Origin: Trichoplax adhaerens
Lineage: Eukaryota > Placozoa > Uniplacotomia > Trichoplacea > Trichoplacidae
Length of the DNA stretch: 64,000 nucleotides
Direction: 5' to 3'
NCBI RefSeq assembly: GCF_000150275.1
Contig: NW_002060946.1
Span: forward strand, 4,377,035-4,441,034
The notes beneath the pieces are model-generated. The model was not told where the DNA came from. It did no database searches and worked only from the letters and a program-made list of their open reading frames with translations. Below are positions 31,001-46,370 of this stretch, in pieces (within the stretch, counting starts at the first letter, position 1; every line of letters starts with the position of its first letter). Both the position numbers and the translations under genes were made by a program.

Positions 31001-33798
31001 ATAAGACTAGAATGAATTACGAGTGTCAATTTTGACTATTTTCTGCTTATTATAGCTTAATTTAAAGGCTTGGATATCAATACTGTCTTGGTATTTCCAT
31101 TCAATTGAGCGTCGATAATAGAGTTCTATCACAGGTATTGTAGTCATGGCTGAGTTTAGAAAATAACAGTGGACGAAACACTATATAGAAACTATATTAC
31201 AGGCACCTAATACAAACAGTAAACTAGACTCAGTATGCAAAAACGTTAAATCTTCAATCCTTTTTTATAATTTGTTAAGAAAGAAAGAAAGAAAATGCAA
31301 AAGATGACAATGAAGAAAGGGAAAAATGCCTAAGATCAAGCTATTAATTTATGCTGCTGCCTTATTCTAGAGATATTTCTACTATAGTCTATAGTTTCAA
31401 TATTAAATTTCATACTATAAGATTCGAACAATTTCAATCGGAATATTGATTAATATCGTACTTCAAATCTCACAACTTTTTACAGCGTCGTTGATTAGCA
31501 TCATTAGGATATTTAATTGTTAATGTACGAGTATATAGAATTCCATATATACAGTATTTGCTCTCTCTATAGTACGGCAAAAGAGTCCAATTCTAAATCA
31601 TTCTGTAGTCTCGGAAATCTTACTTCGAAATTGCTACTTGTCATCGAATCATACATAAGATGATAGAAAGGTTTATCGCTAATAAAAATATGTTGCAATT
31701 ATCATTCCTGTTTGTACTCGTATGATACCTGTGCTAGAGCATGGGGTACTTGAAGAAGACCTTCTAGGATTCTTCTAGTAGCCCATGGTTAGAGGCATAC
31801 CTATATCAGGGACTATTTTCTATAGATTATTATTTTATCGCACGCTTCAAGATGTAGATAAATTAAAAGTAACCTCATTTGTTAGCCATATCCATGCTGT
31901 ATAAATCATCAATCCATCAACTAGCTTTCATCATGAATAGGACAGAATAGTTAATGAACTTACTAGTCTATATTACTCAAATCGACATGGAGAAGACTAA
32001 TTCTAAGCTAGAATAATAATAATATTAACAGTAATAATACAGTATTGCTGATATCACTAAAATTAAATAAAAACAAGCAACCAACCAATGACATAATGTC
32101 TGTTATGATCTACTTCCACTCTTGAGACTTGGCTAAAATCTATAGTAAGATGTGTTGTAAATAGTTATGCATCGCTTCCTTTCTCTCTCTATGCTCATTA
32201 GTCAACCGATTCTTCCGTTATTACGACGGTTTGTGTATTGGACTGCAGTAATAACAATTGGTTACAGATAGAGCGTTTTTGCTTATTCTTAAGTAAATCA
32301 TCATAATCGTTATTTATCTCATTCCTGATAAAAGAGTCGGGCATTGATGGGGGCAAAAAGTCATCAATCCATCAATGCCAAATGACTGACTGATTCACGT
32401 ATACTTCCAATATAACATTTGTATAGTATATTTATTGTATTAACCATTAGAAAATAATAAAAATAAATTTGTTGTAGACGATCAAATAAGAATTTTGTCA
32501 TGACAAGGATAATGGCACTAACAACAAAAAGAGGAGAATTGATTACTCTTACACTTTCGAAACAGCAATCAAGGCATCGATAAGAGTGATACTGGTGATA
32601 TGAGCTTATATAATTCAAGCTAATCTACCTATCGTTGTGAGCGATGATAACAAGCAGCCTTTACATGGATAGATTGGCAGAGACAACAAAAATTTGTAGG
32701 ATCTAAACAAGGCCATCATTGAAGTCATGGCTTGTAAATTTGCTGAAAGTTCCGTGATAAATCTATCTCCAGTCTAGAGTAATTCTACAGTATATGATAC
32801 TGTCTGGCAAATGAGATGTTCAATATACTAGAATCCTACAGATGTTTAACATTGCCATGGATAGAACACTAACTAACATTTCAACTGTGAATGATGTATC
32901 CTACATTTCCTCTACTAATTAAAATAACTCATTATTAACATTGACTCCCTGTCGATTAGGTAAAAAGGACTTTTTCCCCTTCTATATGATACGACAATAT
33001 AGTAGTGGCATACCTTTCATTATTTCGATATCAATAGTCTTTTCGTCGTAACTATTGCACAATAATAAATCATGCTACAATCAATTACATTACTATCCTC
33101 ATGATTCCTATAACATGGATAGCCTACATCGCAGCCAAACTATCAAGTCAATATCTTCTTCTTGTCGATTAAGTAAATGCTTCTTTCTCTTCCGCATCAT
33201 TCAAGAATGCACGACTACTGGCACTTTATATCCACATCCTTGATCCTTTCATCACCCACATGGCACAACAATAAATCATGCTATGCATTAGGTATGCAGT
33301 ATGAATTATTTTCCTACCCTATAATTTCCACAACAGGAGCAATTTCCATCCCAGTAAAACTACAGTGCTGTACACAGTCAATATCAGCTCGTTGTCCATT
33401 CGATCGATGCTTCTTTTCTCAATAATAATTCGATAATTCTCGACGACTATTTAAAATAATTTCTACGCCTCTATTCCTTTCATTACAACTATTGGCACAA
33501 GCATAAATGATGCTATCAGTTGCATTACTACCCTTATAACGCTCATCATATGGGCAACTTATATCCCAGTAGTACCATCAAATAAAAACGACGATAGTAG
33601 TTACAAAAATGATTGATGGAATACAAATAAAAACATGCTCCAACGCGTAGACCAAATTAGGATATTGCCATTCATTTATTCCCTCAACTTTACTCCTTAT
33701 TTAGCTATATTTTTTTTCCATCTACAACAACTAAGTAATAACATCACTCTACTTACCGCCCGTCTAGGTGCAATTTGTCTTGAAGAGCGACGTTTCAT
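22035..33798 (-). CDS. JARID2: JARID2, Jumonji/ARID subunit of Polycomb complex PRC2
   Basis: JARID2 recruits and tunes PRC2. Twenty-nine exons join in phase (1038 aa; human 1246): 33798-33757, 28960-28680, 28109-28050, 27603-27518, 27432-27212, 27132-26694, 26417-26340, 26223-25967, 25870-25800, 25699-25618, 25463-25395, 25253-25197, 25097-25026, 24934-24874, 24751-24720, 24642-24550, 24413-24331, 24247-24209, 24059-23989, 23862-23748, 23643-23547, 23356-23270, 23200-23105, 23017-22949, 22810-22755, 22713-22602, 22537-22400, 22277-22173, 22082-22035. Domains: conserved N-terminus, AQRKY peptide (112-116), JmjN (about 440-488), ARID (489-605), JmjC (about 637-863), degenerate zinc finger (about 975-1005). 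The JmjC lacks the iron ligands, as in vertebrate JARID2 (PWSFSEY at 748-754; Gln848 where human has His). The 14-residue first exon, 4.8 kb upstream, is inferred from length and phase, and exon 26 is the least certain. Confidence 0.93.
29410..30770. repeat. ~118-bp satellite in JARID2 intron 1
   Basis: About eleven degenerate copies, tracked by CTAGAATAGAAATAGTA-like cores at about 29612, 29724, 29850, 29972, 30033, 30151, 30266, 30386, 30505, 30623 and 30740 (usual step 115-120 bp). Each unit also carries a CATCTTGTTCGCTTAAATAA block and 'ATGCAAGATCTGAAGTATTC'. Copies become more alike toward the right end, as expected of recent expansion there. Confidence 0.88.
32940..33570. repeat. ~210-228-bp degenerate tandem repeat in JARID2 intron 1
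   Basis: Two landmarks recur in the same order. GTCGATTA(A/G)GTAAA-like blocks lie at about 32951, 33165 and 33393; CACAA(C/T)AATAAATCATGCTA-like blocks lie at about 33053, 33262 and 33490. Spacing is 209-228 bp over roughly three copies. The ORFs at 33055 and 33177 are by-products of these repeats. Confidence 0.65.
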
Positions 33799-34464
33799 CT
33801 CGTTCAAACGATGAGCTAAATCCAACCAATAAATAAAATAAAAATTGTCTCGATTGGAAATTTAAAACTTGGCTTAAACAAGAGGTAAACACTAGGGCCT
33901 GGCGATTCGACAGATTCCTAGTAAAACTATGATAAAAATACGATCAAATTACGCTTGCGCAGTGTGAACTATATCGGAAAGCAGGTGTGAACTTGCTATT
34001 GTTTGGAAAACGTTATCTAGATTATCTAGATCGCTTACTGTAACAAGTCATGCTACTGTAAACAGAGTGATTATAATAGGTGTACAATATAGATGGTTGG
34101 AATACTGAGTTGTTCTCATACTACGGGTAGTCGCTATTGGTATTGTTTGTGCATTTCTGTTAGTAGAGTATTGAAGAATAAAAGGAAGACACAATAGAAT
34201 CTACAGTACTGTACTGTACAGTAGAGTGATAAGTACGGTGAATAGACACGTAGAAGTACTGTATCGGACAAGCGGACAGACGCAACAGTCCCTGGCAATT
34301 TGGAGCTCATTCACAGCTGAGGTCCTTCCAAGGCAGCAGTGGATGCCATGCAGGAGACATTATTTTAAATTGGTAATGCCAATTGAATCGTAGCTATACT
34401 ACTACAAATGAGATAATAATTTAATAGCAATTAGTAACACCTGCAGGGCAACTGAAAGACAGTC
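33799..34464. promoter_or_regulatory. Divergent promoter region JARID2 / MTG2
   Basis: 666 bp separate the inferred JARID2 start (minus) from the MTG2 start (plus). A CCAAT pentamer sits at 33826-33830 (ATTGG when read toward JARID2), about 30 bp from its ATG. A short GTAC run (34204-34230) lies mid-way. No TATA box convinces me on either side. Promoter function is inferred from position only. Confidence 0.5.
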
Positions 34465-36433
<1,969 letters not shown>

Positions 36434-36839
36434 AGAACTAATTGCAGCAGTTGTCAAATTTATATGATGTATCTTTAATTCCTTTATTAACATAAAGAGT
36501 GCTTGAAAGCGTTGCAACTATTAATGATTTTCTTAGATCTCTGATGATCAACAGCCTTTATTATTCTGTCTTTAATGCCAAATACAGATATGTGTATACA
36601 GAGATCTAAATATCGGGCAACCTTATAAAATAGATCGATTGTAAACTACGTCTAAAAACTTGATACCAATATCTCTTATATTGTAAGGTTTAAGCAATTT
36701 CGTTATCATAATCCTATAATCAGGCAAATCCTGTATCTTTTAAGCTACAGATCATAAGCAAAACGTACTGCATTGCTTTCTAACTATAGCAGTCGAACAA
36801 ATTACAAATTCTGTGGAACTACAAAGTTCACGTATTCAT

Positions 36840-39800
36840 TTATTTAAAATTAAATTTTATCTTGACCAAGTATTTCATCTTGACCTACGGAATACGTATC
36901 AGTGCATTAGTAACATGAAACACAATGCATTTATTTCATCTACTAACATGATAGTAATATCTATTTGAGCCCCCATTTTTCATATGACAATAATTAATAC
37001 GTTATAAACTAAATAAGTGCAAAGATTCTACTGCATTAATACCAACCTGATTTGTGTTGTAGACAACGTATTCTAAAATAAGAAAAGTATGGTCATTACA
37101 ATCCAAAATAAAGACATAAAGAGTAAGCAAATGTATCAGAAAATACGTATTTATCTTACCATTATAGTTGAGTGTGTAACCGCCAGGATTGTTAACACCA
37201 GTATTCATAACTTTACCAAGAGGAACAACTACTCCATTAGACCTTTATTAACCAAGCAATCAGAATTAAGTTTATGCAACATAAATGCGACTGACGAAGT
37301 ACGGTATTGAATATACGACTACGAGTAATAATTATCGAATTATGCTTCAGCCCGTTTTACAAGCCACAAAAACAAATCTATTCTTGACATACAGTGTTGT
37401 ATTAGAAGTGGTATTAGGAGCGCTTCGTCCTAGTCCTTTTGTACTATGATAGCCTACGGGTAATTGATCAGCATCATAGTCTGCCGCTAGTAGTTCCCTA
37501 GATTTACCCAGTGAAACCTACCGTTACAATTAGTAGTTAGTATTAAGGACAGCCGATTGAAATAACGCTAATTAAAACAACAAAAATGATCGCTAACACA
37601 GTAGATAACTTACGTCACATAGCAAAACTAAGCCAACATCATTACTTCTTGTTGCGAAACAGTAATTTGCACTTTTTGAAGAAATATCGGCAAAGTATAT
37701 ACCCTTCCCGAACTAACATTGTAGATATCGTAGAAACAGATCACACAATTTAATACTATTATCAAGATAATAAGGACATCTATTTTACTAAATTACGAAT
37801 TATACCATATAACCAGTGCTAGGAGCATCAGGTGGTGCAATTCGGAGGCCTTTAGTAAGAATACCTATCCAGTTCGCTAGCCGAGATCCATGCCAAAGAA
37901 GCATCCTATCACGTATCAATAAGAAATAACATATACAGGCTTATCAAAGCTGCCTTACAATGATATATCTCAGTCAATAAATGTCGAGTAGAAATATTGG
38001 ATAATACCTATTATCTGAATCTTTAAAGTTTTCTTCTTCCTTATCTTTATCGAGTTCGTAGATATCCAAGATACTCATAGTATATCCATTGTGCGTTTTT
38101 GCATGAGTTATTTGCAAATATTTATCAATTATCTACATTCGTTAAAAAATTATCGTAGGTATTGGCTCAAATTAAAGAGGTAAAAGTACCTTCATTGATC
38201 ATAGACCAAAAACGCAATAGGCGACAACTTAAAAATGACAAACCTTATAGGTATCATTATTCTTATCCATGCTCTTAATTTCGCATTTCAAAGATTTATA
38301 TAACTTATACATAGGGTCCTCATCCTGGCTTTTATCATTTATAGTCTTTAGAGCAACTTCTATATCTGCTAAAGTCTGCATAAAAGTGAATCAGATAGCA
38401 CAAATTTAAAGTAATATCGCGCAGATATTCGATAATAAAAATAAGTATTAGGCGAAAATTCTACTTATGGAAGAGTTAGAATAGTTAGAATTGATTTAAA
38501 ATTAGCTATCGCGCGAACGTAAGGACAAAATTTTTTACTTATATGACAAGTTACATTAAGAAGGTCCAGTTTCATCTTGGCTTCAGCTTTGGTTCTAATG
38601 ACAGGTGGTGTTCGCATTCTAAAGAATAATGCAGGAAATACGTAATAAAAATACCAATTACATGAATGTTTAGTATTTAATGTCAATAAAAAAGACAGAG
38701 CATCAGATGTGGACTCAAAAAGGGCCTATCGTACCCAAAGTTATGAGGTATTCTGGTATAAAAACGATTACAGGCTTGCACTAGATTTTTTCCAGTATCA
38801 TTGTTATTGATACAATCTAATATATCTCGAACAGCTTGATATCCCGCCTGAATTTGTTCCTTGCTTAATTTGCCTTTAGTGCAATGTCATTGGAAATCAG
38901 GCAAAATTGATATTACCAAAATTAATACAATAAAATCTCATTGCTTACCAAGAGGGGACTTTTTAATATCGTATTTCATTTCCATGACAACCTCTTCCAT
39001 TTTCTGGACATTACCAATCAGCTCCAATAGTGACTAATAAAGACAAGCACTATTGCTTTATCAGTCATTTGAAATAAAACAAAAAACTTTCTTACCTGAA
39101 TTGATTTCTCTAATTTTGACTGTTGTTGAGAACTTGCAGCACTAGAAGAAGTCTGAGATGGACTCTCTTCTACATTTTCTGCATCCTATTACGAAAGGAA
39201 GATGTTAATAGTTTGAATAAGATAACTATTAAAATTTGGAATTTCGATCAACTCCTATACAAAAGGAAAAACTACATTGAAAAAAGGTACGTACATTTCC
39301 TGAGTAATCAATTGCTACAAGGTCATACTTTCCACGAACTTTCTCGAAGTTTTCTCTATCGCTCCAGTTATTCCTTGTCTTATCCGAAAACCTGAATATT
39401 ATCACAGTTGTATTAATTCTAACAACAGGAGTAGGTGTGCGTGTATTACAATTAACTACTTACTTTTGCTCAAAAATCGACTTAGCTTTATCCAAATCAC
39501 TACCGCACGCAAAAGTCGAGCTATGTCCTTTCTTTCCAACTATACACAAATATATTTGTTGATAAGATTTTAGAAAAATTTACTTAATTTCTTAACAAAT
39601 ATTTTAACCATAACAGTTTTCTGTATTTAAATCTGAGCATGATTCGTAAATAGTTACCTCTACCCCATCTTGTCCAAACATGAAAATGCTTTGCATTATC
39701 ATCTTCCAGCAATTGTATAGCGTAATATTTATTATTATTAAATTCGATATTGGTTTGATTCAGCATAACATTATATATATCATCATCTTCTACATAAACA

Positions 39801-41591
39801 TGACATGACGATTTAAGGCTACATTCAGGATCAACGGGTGCTTTTCCTTTCTTTATAATAGTTTGCACAGAGCTAATATTATCTACAAAGTTAAAACCAG
39901 TATATTTTATTAAAACAGGTAAAATTTTTGTAGAATCATTCTAAAGGTAAAGTAATCTAAACTGTACATAGAAGGAATTGACTTTGCAGAATCGACAATT
40001 CACTATATACTACGTATTAGATCAGTTGATGAAATATCACTCGACACCCGAAATCTGTCATAATATATCAGCTACTTGATAAATTCTTTGCAAGTATTTG
40101 ATAACTAATACATAATTCAATTTACATCGTTAGTAATAGAAAAGTAGCTCTTTTCCTATATAAAAACATTTTATAAGTCTACACTTACTTCACGGTATTT
40201 GTATTACCTGTAGCGTCAGTTTTCACATTATTGGTAGAACTCTTGGCTTTTACTTTTGTTACATTCTCATTATTGGAAGATTCTGAAGAACTTGCAGTCT
40301 CATCTCCTTCCTGTATGTTATCAGATACTGAATCTGTTGTTGCAGCTGTATTCGATGCAGCAGCGTTATTGCTACTACTAGCACCTAAATAAACCGTAAG
40401 AATGCAATATTTTTATTTTCTAACTAGGGTAAACACTATGAGAAGTCGAAATTACGATGACCATCTGCGCTATACTTGATGTGATTATAGGTATGGCAAT
40501 TGCTGTAACACTTTGATTGCGTAAAATTTGGACGAGAAGTACAGTGTATTACGATCCCTTTCATTCAAGGACTCAAGCAATAACCATCTAACTCGCTGTA
40601 CAGTATCTCTAAAAATATGCTACTTTGAATTAAACTGTATTCTTTGAGCGCGTAGGTACATTTCGTTGACGTACGAATCTATTCCTACTACTAATAGCAT
40701 CGATACGTTCAATATATACTACATATCCATAAAATACCTACCAGAGTTTGATTGATATTCAGTTCTCTTTATTTTACGAGAGTGACCACTACGCACATTG
40801 ACTTGCTTTAGGCGTTTAAAGTGGATCGTATAGTTAGTACCGTTGATATTTAATTCAGTCATGCTTTCATTGTAAATGTGACAGGCTTCTAAATAGCGAC
40901 TGCATTCACTGTCATATTCAACGGTTGTACCATCATCTCCAATCCATTCCCATTTATATGCTAATATGGGAAAAATAAGCAGTAATTTAAAATTGTTACA
41001 AATCCTAAATACCGCATAATACTTTGCATACTAATTGATGCGCGATCGACAAGTTGCTATCCCAGATGACAAAAATAAGATCAGGTGGAGTTACAGTGCT
41101 ACAGCATCTATACGCTTGTACCAGTAAGTTGATTTAAAGTATATAACATTAATCATAATTATTGCATAAATATTATGCCGTATTGTATTTGATAAGAGCA
41201 GACGGTACCGTATCAAAATCTATTTAAGCAAAAATATCTTTGGCGATAAGGAGTATAAAACTTATTCATTTAAACTGACTATCGTACACGCTATAAGATA
41301 ATCTGATTAAAGATAACTAACTGTAATCAGAGCCAAACTTTTGACATCTCACGGAACGTTCTCTTCCTGTTGTCTTATTTCTTTGAACCATTCTGGAAAA
41401 GATTATAACAGGTTTGGCAACAGGACTTATGTTAAGCTGTACTTCCGATTTAGATTTGCTAAATGCATTGTCGATCTCCACACAACAATCATCGGAAAAA
41501 TTTTGCCATTTGCCTCCATCATCTTCCCATTGCCATATTACTTCTCCAGCAGAAATTTTAGGACGTTTTGATGCTGAATTACTTCTTGTAA
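36840..41591 (-). CDS. PARP2: PARP2-type poly(ADP-ribose) polymerase with two N-terminal WWE domains
   Basis: DNA-break-activated ADP-ribosyltransferase. Eighteen exons visible: 41591-41322, 40960-40742, 40384-40208, 39882-39658, 39539-39464, 39391-39295, 39185-39096, 39033-38949, 38873-38735, 38618-38555, 38375-38244, 38132-38008, 37905-37806, 37712-37614, 37517-37393, 37242-37160, 37072-37047, 36884-36840. They encode 724 aa plus an unlocated first exon. Exon 1 holds one WWE domain ([16 protein letters not shown]), exon 2 another ([18 protein letters not shown]), exon 3 a Ser/Asn linker. Then come [11 protein letters not shown], the WGR domain (VWTRWGRG), the helical regulatory domain and the catalytic domain. 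The H-Y-E triad is present: [14 protein letters not shown] and NYNEYVVYN. The last exon ([14 protein letters not shown]) matches the family's end. Human PARP2 has no WWE domains. Confidence 0.92.
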
Positions 41592-43377
41592 CTAAATTTG
41601 CATGAAAAAATATCAATATATGTATTAGAACTGAGTAGTAAAATAATAATCCAATTCTATTATGTACATTATAATACATACGTATATACTATACCCAATT
41701 GATGCCTTTTCGTGTGTTTAAGTAGCATACAAAAAGCATATATCTACTATGATACACAGGTAATTATAGGATATATTTTTGTACGTTCTTCATAAGGTAT
41801 TACTTGTAATATGATTTGCTATAGCCAATTCAACCCTCCCTTTATAGTATAAATCTACGGATTGATGATTAAGCCTAGAGAGTTAACTTGCTACACGTGA
41901 AAATTGCAAAATCATAGTATACGAGTAGATATAATTGGTGACGAATCATATCGAAATTCAGAAATCTATTAGTACAATAAAAATATTTCTATTCTTTCTT
42001 TTGGTAATACTTTGTTGTGTTAACCAATGTAAAGGATAATCGTCAAATAACAAGCATGATAAATATAATTTTGAGTATCAAAATGGCACCCGCTAATTGT
42101 TTCTTATTACAATATACTGTAATCTATATAATTATTACTATACTTATGAATTCATGAGTATACTGTAGTACCAGCACAATTCAAAAGCATCTTTTATTGT
42201 TAATCAATGAGATAACTTTACGATAGCTATATCAGCAGTGTTATGTTTGCTAGTAATAAGTAGAATAATCATAAATTGATTTAAAAGAAACTAACTATAC
42301 TATACTGTAGGATCCGGTAAAATTTGCGCAGGAATTAAAAGTTAAACATTTAACCGGTCATTTCCATGCAGAGAACAGCAATACTGAATTAACTTCATAT
42401 TTGCAATTGCATTTATCTTTCTATTTATAATGATTATGATTTAATATCTTTCAAATTTTACAATCTATGCCGATGAAAGCTATATCATTCGAATTACCAT
42501 CGACCAAGAGCATCCGATACAAAAGTAGCTTAATTCAGTTTGTGACTGTCTTGAACACGATTTAACGCCTTGGCAATGGTATTGCCGTTGTTGCCATGAA
42601 GCACCAATATAGCATACGATATGGTACCAATTTATAATACATTCGCTTACGATGATGTTAATTATACTAATTATCTATCACAATTTATAAATTTTTTTTC
42701 GCCATTTTTCTTGTAGTAGATTTGCACCATTTTAATTCCTTCAACCATTTTATAATTATAATATTAACAGACTTGTGCTAGTAAACAATGATGTTGTGAA
42801 TGGTAGGCGAAATAGTTAGGCTTCAATAAACGACCGAAATACATTGTTCTCATTAGTTTATCTTACCCTACTGACTGACATTACTGCAGGTTTATATAGC
42901 ATTTGCGTAATGATGGCACTTATGTTTTATTTCCATCTAAGTATATTGCGAGTATTTGCAACATTATGATTTATTGTCAATTGAGTGGTGATGGCTAGCG
43001 TCGTATTATTATTGGGTTTTCATCTGAACTACATTCCACGTCTGCAATACTGCAATTTTATTAGTAATTGAGAAGGATAGTTAACGGTTAGTTTGTAAGT
43101 TGATGGTTAAAAAAGATTACAGTCAGTGAAAATGATGAGAATGTCAGTTTAGTTTCATCTTCTTGTTATAAAGTTATCTTTATTATCATATAGTACACTA
43201 GATTACATCGCAACGTAGTACCAAGTGATGCCTTGCGCTATAATACGTATACAGTAGTCGAAGGAGATGATTTGCCAGATGGAAGATGTTTTGATTAGCA
43301 CTAATCTATAACTTGATATTATATATTTAATGCTTAGACACACACGCAGGTGATTGATTAGAATAGTGATGAATACT

Positions 43378-43491
43378 ACATAAAGTGCCTGTAGAAATTT
43401 CATGTTGTACAATTTCGTATATTACCATATCTCAACATAAAGTGCCTGTAGAAATTTCATGTTGTACCATTTCGTATATTACCATATCTCA
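43378..43491. repeat. 57-bp tandem duplication
   Basis: Two adjacent copies (43378-43434 and 43435-43491) differ at a single base (GTACAATTT versus GTACCATTT). Their near identity suggests a recent event. Confidence 0.95.
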
Positions 43492-44248
43492 AATCCAGTG
43501 TACTATATAGTAGGACAGAAAGATGTTCTATATCATTTAGGATACACTTTAAGACAAGACACTATCAAGGTTGGAGGTTTTTGTTGATGAAATCCCACTT
43601 ATGATAGGATAAAGAAGTTGCAATCAGTTAGAGCTGTACTGTAGTAGAGCATCGATCAAAGGTTGGCTACTGCTGTACTGTACAGAATATAAGAATGATG
43701 CATGTGTACTCTAGTCAAAATAGTCAGTATTCAATCTCATAAGCAAAAGTAGATCCGTATTTTTAACTACATTACCTATCTTTCTTCTACTCTGCATGAT
43801 GTTGTACCAAGTTGCACCTACAGGTGAGATAGCATGTTATCAACTTGTTCTCGCAAACTATCCTTCAACCTGTACGAACTAGTTTGATATCCATTAAATG
43901 AAATTCTTGAAAATAAACCTTACCAATTAGAATGAGTCCCTAACGAAATTGTTGATGGATAGAGCCAAAGATGAAATTGAAAAGCTAATTTCTCCGCTTA
44001 TTCCTATTAATTTGAGCTCATTGAGAGGACAGCAAGCTCAGTATATCCTCGTGCAGCTGCTCAGGTACCCGTAGTCGAGCAGATAGTAAATATAAATACT
44101 GTATATAGCTTACTATATACAACGGAGGGAGTGTCATCCCTGACGTACGTCACCCTATCTATAATAAGATAGCCAAGACCAAGGTGACGTACATGCGTGG
44201 AATGCCATTGAAGCCAGAGGACAAGTTGGTACACGCCAGTGAGCATGC

Positions 44249-44374
44249 GTACAGTACAGTACAGAATTAAAAAGACCAAGGTGGTGTACAGTACAGTACA
44301 GTACTGTACTGTACTGTAGTCACCACAAACACACTGTACTGTACAGTACAATGTACTGTACACCACAGTAGTAA
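44249..44374. repeat. GTAC array with long near-perfect palindrome
   Basis: From 44281 to 44328 the sequence runs GTGGTG-(TACAG)n into (TACTG)n-TAGTCACCAC. It forms arms of about 22-24 bp around a central GTAC with only a 2-nt bulge. A second GTACACCAC end lies at 44355-44364. This is the most self-complementary block in the window. Confidence 0.85.
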
Positions 44375-46370
44375 AGGCCTTCATGGTACTGTATGTTCCG
44401 GCATGGACCAGGGTCTCCTGTTAACAACGGGCTGTAAGACGATATGGCGGATATGCAAGTAGTACACATGACGTCATAGACTACGACAGACGGAACGAGA
44501 CGTAGGACAAAACCGCGTAACTTTGCTAAGGTGTACAATTGGCTCCTTAGCAACAACACTGCTGTGTCACGTTAGCAACGGTATCATGTTTGTCGTCGGG
44601 GTAAGACCCCAAGTGCTGTTATGGCCATCACTAATCCAGTCTATTCACACATTACTCTTTCATGATTGAGTAGCTTAACGTACATCGCAGACAAACCTGA
44701 GTTTATTGCTACGATTGACGTCGTTAAAAATATAATAATAATAATTAGCAATTATAATGTTCAAAATCAAGGTACAAATCCTAATAACAACTGTCTTTGC
44801 TTTATCATGAGCATCCTAAAGAACTTACAATGATATAGTTAGTGGTTAGCCTTATCATGAAATAATTATCATTGATCGAATTTCCATATCGCTGAATATT
44901 GTGGTTCAAGTTGAGCACAAACTGTCTGCATCGTGAGACAATCATTTCATCAATAATTAATCTATAGGTAAGAATGATGAAACAGCACTATCACTCTTCG
45001 TTTTTCAAGTTTTCATCAGTAAACGTCATTTCTTTTTTAAATAGAAGTATTAGTATATCCTCTTTCTAGATATTATTCTTGACAGCAGCATCTTTGCTGT
45101 ATTTCTAACTATTTCAGAATAATTTATTCACTAGCGAGTATATAGTCATACACTGATTTTAAAAATCAAATATAGTAAATCTCAATGCATGATACTAGAG
45201 TAAAAAAAAATAAGAAAAATGATATCATTTTTCTAGCTCAGTAGAAATGATAATACATCAAATACGTAATAAAACCTATTTAGCTGCAATACTTAAAGAG
45301 TTAGTATTTTAATAAATAAAACTTCTACAGCAGATAGTAGAAATATAAGTTATGACGATCATCCTGGAAATTAAATGTATATTGCGTTATTTCATCGTCG
45401 ATACAACAATATCATAACATCTAGAAATTGATAATAGTTAAATTAAATGAAAAGATTAAGTAACACAGCAACAGAATGACTTCTGTCTTTAAAAATTGAC
45501 AAGGAACGATACTAAATACAAAAACTTCATGTACGAAAGTTAACAGGTTAAAATATTATCATGTATATTTTATAGAGGATAACAGAATAGTTTATTTCAA
45601 TAGAACCAATCGCATCAATTAAAACATTTTCTACGATACTCTTTCTTTATCCAGTACCACCAATTATAACATTACGTTTAACATAGAAGAGCCACATTAG
45701 TGGCTGGTAAATTAATGCATATTCGAATTCGAATAAAAAAACTGAAATAATTCTACAGTGATTAACTAAATTGTTGATTGCCTATTGCTGGCATTGTTTC
45801 CATATTTTAGCAGTAATATAGAATAACTATATTATAACTCATAATACAGTATACCATAATTAAATTAGCAATGTATATAATAACGGTATTATAAAATCAC
45901 TAAATAGATACAATATTCTCATGCTTTTCGATTTTACTGCAATCAAGAAATGTTTTTCATCTTATTTACTTTAATTAATAGATAGACAACAAGACAAACA
46001 AGTCCACGACGACCTTGATTTATCTTTCAATTATGACCAAGCAATTTTAACTTTGCTTTATTTTTATCGACGATTATTGTCTGACTTCCGATACCCGTCA
46101 TCAAAAATTTTTTATAAATTTTATAAAGTACTTTACTAATTACCGTAAAGTAATCGCAGTGAATTTATACAGCATCACCAATTACTAAAAGCGGCGTACA
46201 ATTGGTATTTTTTGTACGATTGATACTTATAAATTACTTTCAACGATGACAGTTTCATCGTTGCTGGCACGGTTACTTTATTAATTATATTTCATTAATG
46301 ACTAATGAAAAGCATTAATTAGAAAAACAACTAACGTATAGACAGTAAATTAGTAGAGACTACATTCATC

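Larger units (their letters stand above)
41592..46370. other. Gene-poor stretch
   Basis: Should contain the PARP2 first exon and promoter, which I could not place with confidence. It also holds a 57-bp duplication and the GTAC array described separately. No other exon chain is recognised. The ORF at 43203-43412 has no domain or support. Confidence 0.5.

Noticed and set aside
33055-33425. Overlapping ORFs of 62 and 82 codons
   Set aside because: They fall in the 210-228-bp tandem repeat within JARID2 intron 1 and have no domain or splice support.
44560-44575. X-box-like GTCACGTTAGCAAC
   Set aside because: Has one mismatch to the RFX consensus (GTCACG) and lies 1.8 kb from the nearest start codon; too weak to annotate.
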